From Bacillus massilinigeriensis (lineage in GTDB: Bacteria; Bacillota; Bacilli; Bacillales; Cytobacillaceae), in NCBI RefSeq assembly GCF_900117315.1, contig NZ_LT630337.1, positions 3,781,720 to 3,845,719 of the forward strand: a stretch of 64,000 bases of DNA, written 5' to 3'. The notes beneath the pieces were generated by a model. That model had not been told where the DNA came from and did no database searches. It saw only the letters and a list, made by a program, of their open reading frames with translations. The translations under genes were made by a program, and so were the position numbers. Below are positions 51,330 to 59,783 of the stretch, piece by piece; the first letter of the stretch is position 1, and each line of letters opens with the position of its first letter.

Positions 51330-53888
51330 TTATATTGGTAGAATAACTTTTACTTCTAAACCCCGATTTGGTGAGGAATGAAACACCACTTCTCCCTCCA
51401 TACTCTGTATTCTAGTTTTAATTCCAGAAATCCCAAGATGTTGATAGGAATTCGTTTTTAATGCCAGGTCCATTCCAATCCCATTATCTTTATAAAGTAA
51501 TTCTAGTAAGCTTTCTTTTATTTCCAAAGATAAAGTAATATCAGTTGCTTTTGAATGTTTTGTTGCATTATTTAATAATTCCTGAAATACTCTGTATACT
51601 CCCATGATTTTTTCTTCATTAATATAGTCGCAATTCCCATTATAGTGAAAATCAATAGTATAATCAGAATATAATTGATGAAAAGATATTAATGATTCTA
51701 AAGCTTCAATTAATCCCATTTCAGCAAGTAAAGGCGGGCGTAATTCATTACAGGTGATTCGAATTTGGTGAATAACATCCAGTAAGCCTTCTGAAATTTG
51801 AGATAACTCTTCAAAAATGTCAATCGGTAATTTAGTATTTGAAAGTAATGTTTCTAACCTTCTATACCATATGATTTGATCTTGTAATGCTGAATCATGT
51901 AAATCACTTGAGAGGTATTGTCTTTCCTTTTCTGAAATATTAAATAGCAATCGTAACATCCATTGTGGAGTACTATTTGTATTTATCTCAGACTCCAATT
52001 GCTTGGAAAGATCTTCGATTATTTGCAAATTTTCATAGAGAGTTGATACATACTGAATAATCGTTTCTAACCAACTAATTTCTACGTCATCAAAGTCATT
52101 TAATGTGTGGTTATCTATCTTTAATAAAATAATTTTGTCAGAATTTCTCCATATTTTCAAGTAAAGATCTTCCTCGATTGCCGTCGGCTTTCCATAGGGG
52201 ATTTTACTCTTTTTTTCATTTGTTCGATCAACCTGAATGACCGAGACATCATTCAACCCTAGTATTGTGTTGATTTCTTTTAACAATCTTCTTTCTATAT
52301 CAGGTACTTTCATCACCCTTCTCAAGTCATGCGCAAAATTGTTGATACTATGATTTAATTTTTGATATCGTTCTTTGTTTCTTTTTAATTCATTTGAGGT
52401 CTCATGAATAAGAGTTATGTCTTTTGCAATCCCGTGAATTCCGATTGTCTCATTGTTCTCAATGACAGGAATAAAGGTGACATTTAACATTAATGGATTT
52501 TTTTGAAGGGTATTAATTATTATATCCAAATTTTGAGGCTGATTTAGAGTGATAACTTTTTTTACGCATTCTTCCACAAGGTATTTATTTTGGTCTGATA
52601 CAAAATCAATGAAACTCAATTTGTCTATTAAATAGTTGCCTAATTCCAATATTTCCTTCATAGAGATATTACAATTAATAAATTCACCATTCGTATTTAA
52701 AGTAAATACCCCATCTATATGGTTATCAAATAGTGCTTTAAATCTTTGTTCGCTAAGCTTGTATTTATTTTCATATTCTTTTAATGAGGTAATATCCAAG
52801 AATATCCCGTCTATTCTGATTACCTTGTTATGTGCGTTCCTAATAGCATGAGCCATACAGCGAATCCATCTTTTTTCATTTTTATTAAAAATAATTTGAA
52901 ATTCATCAATAATAAAATCAGTATCCTGATATCTATTGATGTCAAAAATCTCAAATGGTTTCATGTGGTTGGAGTCAATCATTTTATGAAGAATACGGGG
53001 ATTTTCTGAGAAGTCTTCACTTGAGATTCCGATTACATTTATAGTACTAGTTGAGCAGAAATTTAAGGTACTAAAATTGTTATCGGTAGACCAAATGGCA
53101 GCTTGTATATTATTCATGATATATTCTAATTGTTTCTCTTTCGTCTTTCTTTCACTTACATCACGGGCTACTATTACGGAATATTCTGCCTGTTTATCAT
53201 CATCTAAGACAGGCATTACTCTTGACTCGATATCGATGACCATTCCATCTTTCCGAAGAGCCCGATACTCTAAATCCACTGGCCTATTCTCTCCAAAAAC
53301 AAAAGTATGTAACTGTGAAACTCTCTCTATGTCATCTGGATGAATAATTGAAAAGGCCTTTTTTCCTTCATATTCTTCTTGCTTATATCCGGTAATAGAT
53401 TCTAACGATGGAGAAACATAACGAATAAAACCATTTGGGTCAACCAGCATTACTATATCAGATGTGTTATTGGCAATTAACTCATATTTTTCGTTTGTTT
53501 CCATTAATTCTTTTTCTAGCTTTTTTTGTTTTGAACCACTTTTAAGAATTAAAGCATATCCATCTATTTCTCCAATATCGGAATATACAGGCAGGAAGTC
53601 AATCAGTACATTTAAGAGCGATCCATCTTTTGTGTATCTACTGCTTTCGTATCCATAAATACTACCGCCATACATAATTCTTCTTTGTAGTTCTTGATAT
53701 TCATCGAGCAAATAATTCGGCATAAATGGGCTGAAGTTGATCTCACCTACTTCCCAGCCATAAGTATGCAAAAAAGAGGGATTAGTCCAAATAATTATCC
53801 CCTTTTTATCAATTATATATATTGGATCGGAAAACGATTTTAAGAGCTGATTTGCTATTTTTACTAAACTACTTTTAGTGTTTACCAT
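51330..53888 (-). CDS. Multi-PAS cytosolic histidine kinase (HisKA_3, DegS-like)
   Basis: An 852-aa kinase with no clear membrane helices: four PAS domains in the first 500 residues (SDPIYIIDKKGIIIWTNPSF; IVMLVDPNGFIRYVSPSLE; VFTLNTNGEFINCNISM), a GAF-like stretch, then a HisKA_3 domain with the phospho-acceptor H in YLSSDLHDSALQDQ and an HATPase domain (LLNNATKHSKATDIT, DNGIGMD). PAS-rich DegS-like kinases sense intracellular redox or ligand signals. It pairs with the LuxR-type regulator just downstream. Confidence 0.9.
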   Translation of the reverse strand: MVNTKSSLVKIANQLLKSFSDPIYIIDKKGIIIWTNPSFLHTYGWEVGEINFSPFMPNYLLDEYQELQRRIMYGGSIYGYESSRYTKDGSLLNVLIDFLPVYSDIGEIDGYALILKSGSKQKKLEKELMETNEKYELIANNTSDIVMLVDPNGFIRYVSPSLESITGYKQEEYEGKKAFSIIHPDDIERVSQLHTFVFGENRPVDLEYRALRKDGMVIDIESRVMPVLDDDKQAEYSVIVARDVSERKTKEKQLEYIMNNIQAAIWSTDNNFSTLNFCSTSTINVIGISSEDFSENPRILHKMIDSNHMKPFEIFDINRYQDTDFIIDEFQIIFNKNEKRWIRCMAHAIRNAHNKVIRIDGIFLDITSLKEYENKYKLSEQRFKALFDNHIDGVFTLNTNGEFINCNISMKEILELGNYLIDKLSFIDFVSDQNKYLVEECVKKVITLNQPQNLDIIINTLQKNPLMLNVTFIPVIENNETIGIHGIAKDITLIHETSNELKRNKERYQKLNHSINNFAHDLRRVMKVPDIERRLLKEINTILGLNDVSVIQVDRTNEKKSKIPYGKPTAIEEDLYLKIWRNSDKIILLKIDNHTLNDFDDVEISWLETIIQYVSTLYENLQIIEDLSKQLESEINTNSTPQWMLRLLFNISEKERQYLSSDLHDSALQDQIIWYRRLETLLSNTKLPIDIFEELSQISEGLLDVIHQIRITCNELRPPLLAEMGLIEALESLISFHQLYSDYTIDFHYNGNCDYINEEKIMGVYRVFQELLNNATKHSKATDITLSLEIKESLLELLYKDNGIGMDLALKTNSYQHLGISGIKTRIQSMEGEVVFHSSPNRGLEVKVILPI

Positions 53889-53923
53889 CGCAAATTCTCC
53901 AATTCCAGTTTATTAGTACGGAT

Positions 53924-54640
53924 TTATCCTAATTTTAATAGAGAACAAACATTCGAATGATTGTTTGAAATATGGATGTTTGGAGCAGGCTTCCCAACTA
54001 AAAAGCCTTGTACCATATCTATACCAAAACTTTTAACTAGCCGCAGGTCCTCTTCTCTTTCTATTCCTTCTGCAATGACTTTTGCTGAACCCTTAAATAG
54101 AGATACTAGTTTTTGAACCACCTCTTGCTTCTTTGTATTCTCAGAAAAGTTCTTAAAATAATAACAGTCAATCTTAATAAAATCGGGGGCTAAATCAATC
54201 CAATGCCTAAAGGATGAATGACCAATACCAAAGTCATCAATAGCAATTTTGACCCCTCTTTCTTTTAAATAAGAGATTCTATTTTTGATTTTTTCCCAAT
54301 CTTTAATTTCCATACGTTCCGAAATTTCTAAGGTAATAGATTGCGATGAGAATCGTTGCCTGCCCCACCAATCCATGAAATCATCTTGAATCATTGTTGA
54401 TGGAAGGATATTAACAAAGAGATTACCAGTTGAATGATGTATTTCCTGGCTCAGAGCAAGTTCAATGGAGTGCTTATCTAGCTCAATTAATGTTCCATCC
54501 ATTTCAGCCTGACGTAATAACTCATTTGGTGTTCTTGTATCCGGAAACAAGCATCTTATTAATGCTTCATATCCATCTATCTTTTCCCTTCCCAGATCAT
54601 AGATGGGCTGATACCAATGAACAAAAGAATACTTAGACAC
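53924..54640 (-). CDS. EAL-domain c-di-GMP phosphodiesterase
   Basis: A 238-aa stand-alone EAL domain with YEALIRC (EAL 25-27), NLFVNILPS, LEISERME, KIAIDDFGIGHSSF, DFIKIDCYYF and VIAEGIERE. The catalytic and metal-binding residues of active EAL enzymes appear to be present, so it should cleave c-di-GMP to pGpG. It lacks a sensor domain. It lies 35 bp downstream of nothing on its strand except the kinase gene below, and close to a riboswitch-controlled chemoreceptor gene. Confidence 0.88.
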   Translation of the reverse strand: MSKYSFVHWYQPIYDLGREKIDGYEALIRCLFPDTRTPNELLRQAEMDGTLIELDKHSIELALSQEIHHSTGNLFVNILPSTMIQDDFMDWWGRQRFSSQSITLEISERMEIKDWEKIKNRISYLKERGVKIAIDDFGIGHSSFRHWIDLAPDFIKIDCYYFKNFSENTKKQEVVQKLVSLFKGSAKVIAEGIEREEDLRLVKSFGIDMVQGFLVGKPAPNIHISNNHSNVCSLLKLG

Positions 54641-54684
54641 TTTTCACTCCCCCCCTTGATCGTATACTCTCTATTGATTATTGG

Positions 54685-54855
54685 TTATTTCTTAAATAAT
54701 TGCTGGTACTTTATTATTTTTGTGTCAAGAAATTGACTAATTTGAACTACTTCGGGATTTGAAAAGGTTTTTTCCATTGCTATTTTGTACATTTTCATTC
54801 TCAATCCATTTATTTCTCCTTTTAAAGTATCTAGATCATAATAATTATTTTTCAT
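54685..54855 (-). CDS. Spo0E-like aspartyl-phosphate phosphatase
   Basis: A 56-aa helical hairpin protein with the SQXLD signature (ISQFLDTKIIKYQ) and the upstream helix INGLRMKMYKIAMEK. Spo0E-family proteins dephosphorylate Spo0A~P or related regulators and delay sporulation. Start at the ATG at 54855 because AAAGGGTG lies just before it; an ATG seven codons upstream would place that site inside the gene. It lies upstream of the EAL gene on the same strand (44-bp gap). Confidence 0.87.
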   Translation of the reverse strand: MKNNYYDLDTLKGEINGLRMKMYKIAMEKTFSNPEVVQISQFLDTKIIKYQQLFKK

Positions 54856-54965
54856 ATACTTCACCCTTTTTTTCATCTATAGTATAATTTTACCATTTCA
54901 TTTCAAAAAAGTGAGCGCAATTCTCTTTCGGAGGCGCGCAAAAATATTTTAGACATATTACACTA

Positions 54966-55076
54966 TTAATTTTTCATCTTACTTAATAGTTCTTCCATCA
55001 TTCTGTTATTTTCACTTAGCAAATCGGCTAATTCCTCGATTTCAGGCATAGCCTGCGTCTCTTCCTTAATAAGCAC
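54966..55076 (-). pseudogene. 3' fragment of a small helical-protein gene
   Basis: A 36-codon open frame (ending MPEIEELADLLSENN, then RMMEELLSKMKN) looks like a genuine amphipathic helix but has no ribosome site or good start. It is cut off upstream by the palindrome and REP copy 30 at 55083-55151, so it is probably a truncated remnant. Confidence 0.45.
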
Positions 55077-55082
55077 ATTCTA

Positions 55083-55110
55083 CTTTTAAATCAAACGTTT
55101 GATTTAAAAG
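55083..55110. promoter_or_regulatory. ATCAAACGTTTGAT palindrome, site 4 (28-bp perfect)
   Basis: The conserved core lies in a perfect 28-bp palindrome with flank CTTTTAA, unlike the flanks of sites 1-3. Its last base is the first base of REP copy 30. Confidence 0.6.
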
Positions 55111-55151
55111 TGACAGGCACCTTCCAGTTTTCTGGAAGGTGCCTGTCACCC
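55110..55151. repeat. Family 1 REP palindrome, copy 30
   Basis: Full palindrome with GTTTTCTGG centre, directly joined to palindrome site 4 on the left and followed by a family 2 arm. Confidence 0.95.
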
Positions 55152-55177
55152 TGTTAACTATATTTTTGATATTTGGA

Positions 55178-55206
55178 TGGGACGAGGTACCTGTCCCTGT
55201 GTCCCG
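55178..55206. repeat. Family 2 REP arm (single)
   Basis: TTGGATGGGACGAGGTACC followed by TGTCCCTGTGTCCC, preceded by TATTTTTGAT as in the centre of the composite elements at 59-63 kb. Confidence 0.85.
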
Positions 55207-55290
55207 CACAAACTAATTTTCTGTTTATTACTATAGTGATATACTTTATTTATCAGACTGATAGTTATAAATAGTAGGAGTGGTGTTGAG

Positions 55291-55656
55291 GTGAAACTAG
55301 CAGAGTTGATTGATAATATCAATAACAGTGTTGAAGATCTTGATTTCGTTACTGCAAGAAAATATATTGAGGGCAATTTAAGCATACTGCAAGATAATAA
55401 ACAATTGCTGAAAAGTAACGCAAGAGAAATTCATAAATTTTTAACAGAACAATTAAATTCTGGAGTCAAACCACTATCAAGAAAAGATCTTTCCATTATC
55501 AATGCTATTAATACATATGCTTATAAATTCGATTTAATGGGGATTAAGGTAATCCTAAAGGAAAACGCGCAGATATTTATGAGAGATGATGTGATTGCAT
55601 ATTTGAATAGCGATGCTAAAGCCATCTTAACAGGGATGAAGGTAATAAGAAAATAA
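55291..55656 (+). CDS. Hypothetical helical protein, 121 aa
   Basis: A soluble all-helical protein (LAELIDNINNSVEDLDFVTA; LLKSNAREIHKFLTEQLNSG; IINAINTYAYKFDLMGIKVI). I recall no function for it. The start is GTG at 55291 with AGGAGTGGTGTTGAG before it. There is no signal or membrane segment. It is bracketed by repeats on both sides and monocistronic. Confidence 0.7.
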   Translation: MKLAELIDNINNSVEDLDFVTARKYIEGNLSILQDNKQLLKSNAREIHKFLTEQLNSGVKPLSRKDLSIINAINTYAYKFDLMGIKVILKENAQIFMRDDVIAYLNSDAKAILTGMKVIRK

Positions 55657-55678
55657 TAGGTAATAGATTGATTAAAAA

Positions 55679-55720
55679 GTGACAGGCACCTTCCAGTTTT
55701 CTGGAAGGTGCCTGTCACCC
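55679..55720. repeat. Family 1 REP palindrome, copy 31
   Basis: Full palindrome with GTTTTCTGG centre, 22 bp after the stop of the 121-aa gene. Family 2-like scraps (TTTGTCCCACC) follow at 55730-55759. Confidence 0.95.
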
Positions 55721-55882
55721 TATCCCTCTTTGTCCCACCTCCACCTATGTCCCACCATTCCCATTACAAAATTGTGAAGTAAGTAACAAACTCATTGAAT
55801 AAATCTCTATAATCCGATAAAATGAGGCTTTCGTAGACAATTTTATACATTACCATCTAATTCACCTTAATAATTATGAAAT

Positions 55883-55975
55883 AAAGGTAAACTATTCGAA
55901 TGAATATGAATCAAAGCTATTGGTCTACGTTTTGTGAGCTAGGAAAGCTCAACAAACTAAGGTCGCCTAGTTTCC
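55883..55975 (+). ncRNA. c-di-GMP-I-like riboswitch upstream of a chemoreceptor gene
   Basis: AAAGGTAAAC, a short hairpin TATTC-GAAT-GAATA, then TGAATCAAAGCTATTGGTCT and a long second stem (GTTTTGTGAGCT pairing with AGCTCAACAAAC) ending AAGGTCGCC. The order matches the c-di-GMP-I aptamer, but GACGCAAAG is GAATCAAAG and the tetraloop is GAAT, so it is divergent. A terminator follows 8 bp later and the next gene is an MCP, a classic target. Confidence 0.68.
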
Positions 55976-55983
55976 CATTCTTT

Positions 55984-56015
55984 GGCTATCTTATGTTTTG
56001 TAGAATAGCCTTTTT
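55984..56015 (+). terminator. Expression-platform terminator of the chemoreceptor leader
   Basis: GGCTAT-CTTA and TAGA-ATAGCC form a hairpin around TGTTTTG, followed by TTTTT. It lies between the riboswitch and the chemoreceptor gene. Confidence 0.82.
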
Positions 56016-56061
56016 GGTGGAAATATTATTACGGTATTATCGTTTGATAGGAGAAATGGAG

Positions 56062-56112
56062 ATGATGAACGGAAAGTTAAAAACAAAAATATTGAATAAA
56101 TTATTTGGATAA
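56062..56112 (+). CDS. Possible 16-aa leader peptide
   Basis: ATGATGAACGGAAAG begins a short frame, [16 protein letters not shown], with AGGAG-like sequence upstream. It ends 19 bp before the chemoreceptor start. It may be a leader peptide or the relic of an earlier start region. Confidence 0.3.
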   Translation: MMNGKLKTKILNKLFG

Positions 56113-56131
56113 TAGAAAGGTAGTAAAACAA

Positions 56132-58108
56132 ATGAAAAACATCTTAAGATTCTTTAAAAACATAAAAACAAAATTGATTTTCTCCTTTGCGATTATTTTG
56201 ATCGTTCCTACCATAACGATTGGGTATCTATCCTTTTTATCAGCAAAGGATGCGATTCAAGCGGAGATGCTTGATGGATTTAGTGAGAGTTTAGGGTTGT
56301 TAAATTCAACCATTGATAATACAATTCAGCCGAAAATGAATGATATTGGCTATTTAGCCCAAAATATTTCAAGTCAATCCTATCAAAAACAGGGGCTAAA
56401 AGAATTGATTCAAACCTTTGAACAATATGCTAATATGCACCCTGAGGTGGATATGGTTAATGTTGGTACTGAAAAGGGGCAATTTTTTCGCAAGCCTGAG
56501 GTGGAAATAAAAGCGGGCTATGATCCAAGAGTGAGAGATTGGTATAAGGCAGCTATGGATAAAAAAGGGGAAATTGTTATATCACCTCCATATGTAGATG
56601 CTAATACAGGGAAAATGGTCTTAACTCTTTCACAATCCACAAAGGATGGTTCAGGAGTTGTTTCAATAGATCTTTCCTTAGGCTATATTGAAAAGTTAAC
56701 GAATCAAGTAAAAATTGGAAAACACGGTTATGCTCTTTTGATTGATGCAGATAAACAAATTGTTTCCCATCCAACGCAAAAAGGTGGAAGCAAGGCAACA
56801 GGAAATTATGTTGACAAAATGTATAAACAAGAGACAGGGCAATTTAATTATACGGACAAACATATCGATAAAATTATGAGCTATAAGACGAATGCATTAA
56901 CAGGATGGAAGATTGGAGGATCCATTGATTCTTCTGAAGTAAGTCAAAAGGCTTCACCGATACTTAAGCATAGCATTCTTATTATCATAATTGCATTGAT
57001 TATTGGAGCAGTCGCTATCTATTTAATAACAAAGTCCATTATCTCTCCATTGAAAAAATTAAAACACCAAGCATTAGCCATAAGCGGCGGTGATTTAACA
57101 GAAGTAATTGAGATTGATACCAATGATGAAATAGGCGAATTAGCAGGTGCCTTCAATGAGATGTCAGATAACCTCCGCCATTTGATTACGGAGATTAATA
57201 GCAGTGCAAGTCAAGTGGCTGCTGCATCTCAGGAGCTTTTTGCAACAACGGATCAAACCACTCAGGCCACCAATCAAATAGCTTCAGATATTCAAAGGGT
57301 TGCAGAGGGGGCAGAGAGTCAGGTTATTAGTTCCGAAGAGAGCTCACTGGCGATGGAGGAGGTATCCCAAGGGATGCAAAGCATTGCTGAATCCTCATCA
57401 TCGGTAAAAGACTCAGCAGAAAGAACCACTACATTATCTGAACAAGGAAATGAATTAATTCAAAAAGCTATGCTACAAATGGAGTCCATTAGTACAGCAA
57501 CAGAAAATACTACAACTGCCATTTTTCAATTAACGGAACGTTCTCACGAAATCATTAAAATTATTGAAGTGATAACTAGTATTGCAGATCAAACTAATTT
57601 GCTAGCATTAAATGCAGCAATTGAAGCAGCTAGAGCTGGGGAGCATGGAAAGGGATTTGCTGTAGTTGCAGATGAGGTCAGAAAGTTAGCGGAGCAATCT
57701 CGAGACTCAGCCACACAAATTGTCACATTAATCAACGGCATTAAAGAAGATACCGAGGTGGCAAATAAAGAGATGCTTGGCAGTGTTAAGGAAGTGACCT
57801 TAGGGAGAAAAGTGATTGATCAAACAGGTGAAGCCTTCCAAGAGATTTCAAAGGCCATTGCCTATGTTGGTGCACAAATTCAAGAGGTTTCAGCCACGTC
57901 TGAACAAATATCAGCGAATACACAACAGGTTACTGCAACGATTGAACAACTAGCTTCTATCGCTAAGGAAGCATCCGTTGGCTCTCAAAATGTCGTAGCG
58001 GCCTCTGAAGAACAACTAGCATCCATCGAAGAAATATCCACCTCAACTGAATCCTTAAGCCAATTAGCACAGGATTTACAAGAAATGTTAACAAAATTTA
58101 AGATATAG
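56132..58108 (+). CDS. Methyl-accepting chemotaxis protein with dCache sensor
   Basis: A 658-aa chemoreceptor: membrane helix 1 ([20 protein letters not shown]), an extracellular dCache domain (about 35-270, with [20 protein letters not shown] and GKMVLTLSQ), helix 2 ([18 protein letters not shown]), HAMP ([19 protein letters not shown]) and a signalling domain with the hairpin tip [20 protein letters not shown]. dCache receptors of this type often bind amino or organic acids. Start at the ATG at 56132, after GAAAGG. Its leader carries a c-di-GMP-I-like riboswitch and a terminator. Confidence 0.93.
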   Translation: MKNILRFFKNIKTKLIFSFAIILIVPTITIGYLSFLSAKDAIQAEMLDGFSESLGLLNSTIDNTIQPKMNDIGYLAQNISSQSYQKQGLKELIQTFEQYANMHPEVDMVNVGTEKGQFFRKPEVEIKAGYDPRVRDWYKAAMDKKGEIVISPPYVDANTGKMVLTLSQSTKDGSGVVSIDLSLGYIEKLTNQVKIGKHGYALLIDADKQIVSHPTQKGGSKATGNYVDKMYKQETGQFNYTDKHIDKIMSYKTNALTGWKIGGSIDSSEVSQKASPILKHSILIIIIALIIGAVAIYLITKSIISPLKKLKHQALAISGGDLTEVIEIDTNDEIGELAGAFNEMSDNLRHLITEINSSASQVAAASQELFATTDQTTQATNQIASDIQRVAEGAESQVISSEESSLAMEEVSQGMQSIAESSSSVKDSAERTTTLSEQGNELIQKAMLQMESISTATENTTTAIFQLTERSHEIIKIIEVITSIADQTNLLALNAAIEAARAGEHGKGFAVVADEVRKLAEQSRDSATQIVTLINGIKEDTEVANKEMLGSVKEVTLGRKVIDQTGEAFQEISKAIAYVGAQIQEVSATSEQISANTQQVTATIEQLASIAKEASVGSQNVVAASEEQLASIEEISTSTESLSQLAQDLQEMLTKFKI

Positions 58109-58114
58109 CAAATA

Positions 58115-58158
58115 GGGTGACAGGCACCTTCCAGTTTTCTGGAAGGTGCCTGTCACCC
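58115..58158. repeat. Family 1 REP palindrome, copy 32
   Basis: Full 44-bp palindrome identical to copies 27 and 28, seven bp after the chemoreceptor stop. It is the last family 1 copy in the window. Confidence 0.95.
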
Positions 58159-58183
58159 TAATTTTATATTTTTGATAGTCTGG

Positions 58184-58213
58184 ATGGGACGAGGTACCTG
58201 TCCCTATGTCCCT
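58184..58213. repeat. Family 2 REP arm (single)
   Basis: GGATGGGACGAGGTACCTG then TCCCTATGTCCC, again preceded by TATTTTTGATA. The family 1 copy / family 2 arm order matches that at 55110-55206. Confidence 0.85.
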
Positions 58214-58232
58214 ACAAGTGTTTTTTAAACGT

Positions 58233-58808
58233 TTATTTAATGTTGAAAATTTGTTCACCTATTTTATCGCCACCAACACCTTGTGTAGCAATTAATGTTA
58301 CAGGAGTTTCTAGATCATCTAATTCATATGCTACTGCATTTTTAACTGTACCATCTTTTTTAATTGTTTCTAATTGGGATTCGAGAAATTGGTCATCTGG
58401 AAGTCCACCAACTTCAAGAGTGTTAACTGCATTAGGATTATTGTCTTGTACTGCTTCAAAAACTGCCATCCATCCAGTAGAAGGGTCAATTTCTTTATCA
58501 CTTAAATTTGTTACTTCATACCAAATTGCAAAAACAGGTTTTTCACCGTATTCATTTCCTTTTTCACCTGCTCGAATAACTTTGGTTTCTGTAATTTTAA
58601 TCTTTAAATCATTTAATTTTGCTTCATTGTCTTTAAAGTAAACATCTTTATTATTTGCTGCTTTTTCTTCATTTCCTTTTGTATTTTCTGTTGTTGCTTC
58701 ATTATTTGCAGTATCAGAATCAGTATTCTTTGCTTCGTCTTGATTACCACCACAACCAGTAATTATAAAAAGTGTAAGTAATGAAATTATTAATAAAGTT
58801 TTCTTCAT
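58233..58808 (-). CDS. Lipoprotein with DUF5067-like domain
   Basis: A 191-aa lipoprotein: signal MKKTLLIISLLTLFIITGCG with lipobox ITGC, an acidic Asn/Thr-rich linker, and an Ig-like domain (KPVFAIWYEVTNLSDKEIDP) of the DUF5067/TelA-associated kind. Function is unknown. AAGGAGATATGGAACATA precedes the ATG. The frameshifted lipoprotein at 39771-40642 has a similar layout. Confidence 0.82.
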   Translation of the reverse strand: MKKTLLIISLLTLFIITGCGGNQDEAKNTDSDTANNEATTENTKGNEEKAANNKDVYFKDNEAKLNDLKIKITETKVIRAGEKGNEYGEKPVFAIWYEVTNLSDKEIDPSTGWMAVFEAVQDNNPNAVNTLEVGGLPDDQFLESQLETIKKDGTVKNAVAYELDDLETPVTLIATQGVGGDKIGEQIFNIK

Positions 58809-58919
58809 TATGTTCCATATCTCCTTATGTTTTAAAATTTAATAATATTATTGTAACCAAGAATTGCTCAGCCCATAGCGAGTTTTGCAATGAAAAAATT
58901 ACACGCAAAACAGGTATGT

Positions 58920-59150
58920 GGGACAAAGGGACAGGTACAATGTCCCACCATAAGTAACGATTTCTAATTACATGCTTTTTCTGCACAGAAACAATCTATT
59001 ATTAATTGTTTGGATGGGGCAAGGTACTTGTCCTCGCTGGCGTCCCTCTTTTAACGTTCTTCTCGTAAAAAGCCTTGCAGAGATTTTCTCTTAACAAAAC
59101 TTTCTTTAATTCACCAACACTTTCTTGCTGGGACGAGGTACCTCGTCCCA
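58920..59150. repeat. Family 2 composite (REPIN-like) element, copy A
   Basis: Left arm GGGACAAAGGGACAGGTAC-AATGTCCC, an internal arm GGATGGGGCAAGGTAC, a terminator-like AAGCCTTGCAGAGA segment and an inverted right arm GGGACGAGGTACCTCGTCCC. It is the most diverged of four composites and has no gene. Confidence 0.87.
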
Positions 59151-59383
59151 CACATGTCTACTCAAGTGATTTCTATAGATTGTTTTATCATTTAAACAGT
59201 GATACTGTACCTCCCCCTTGTCCATAGGACTATTTTAATCTCTATACGCCATTTTGCAGGGATTTATGTAACCGTGTTGAATAAAATAAATACCCCAAAT
59301 TGATCCACTTATTTCTTTCCATCACTTATCTCATTTCAACATTCCTAATTTTAAAAAAATTATTATTCAAAGGAGGTTTAATT

Positions 59384-59735
59384 TTGACAGTAAAAGTATT
59401 AAGCATTGGTTTAAAAGGGTTGGAGGGTTATCGTATGCGTGTTGAGGTACAGGCTTCACCCGGTATGAATTCCATGGTTATTGTTGGTCTGCCTGATACC
59501 TCAGAGAAAGAACTCCAATATTCCTTTTGAAATCCTAACCTCAATATCCCCACTATCGTCTACCCTACAGAGAATGATTACCCAAGTATCAGCCAAACAG
59601 CATTGGAGTAACCGTGTTCAAATTAAGATTATCCGTTTAGCACGAACGATTTCGATTTAGCAAATGAAGATCAAATTACTGACGAATCGATTTGAAAAGC
59701 GATACAGCTGAGGAGGCCTATGAATTAAAAGGAGA
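59384..59735 (+). pseudogene. comM: comM (yifB) remnant
   Basis: After AAAGGAGGT, a TTG start gives LTVKVLSIGLKGLEGYRMRV and MNSMVIVGLPDTSEKE, the N-terminus of ComM/YifB, then a stop at 59530. From about 59601 the C-terminal part reappears (HWSNRVQIKIIRLARTIS), with a frameshift right after it. The central AAA+ ATPase, over 1 kb, is missing. ComM is a helicase for branch migration in transformation. A fuller comM copy lies at 63130-64000 in the opposite orientation. Confidence 0.88.
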
Positions 59736-59783
59736 AAAATGCAAGAGAAAGTCTTTGAGTTTTAATTAAAGAAACATTCCGAG

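Noticed and set aside
55900-56112. 70-aa ORF before the chemoreceptor gene
   Set aside because: It reads through the riboswitch and terminator hairpins with no ribosome site; only a possible short leader peptide at its end was kept.
1538-58158. Family 1 palindromes as ordinary Rho-independent terminators
   Set aside because: They are highly similar to each other and lack consistent T runs, and real terminators exist beside some of them, so they are a dispersed repeat, even if some act as terminators.
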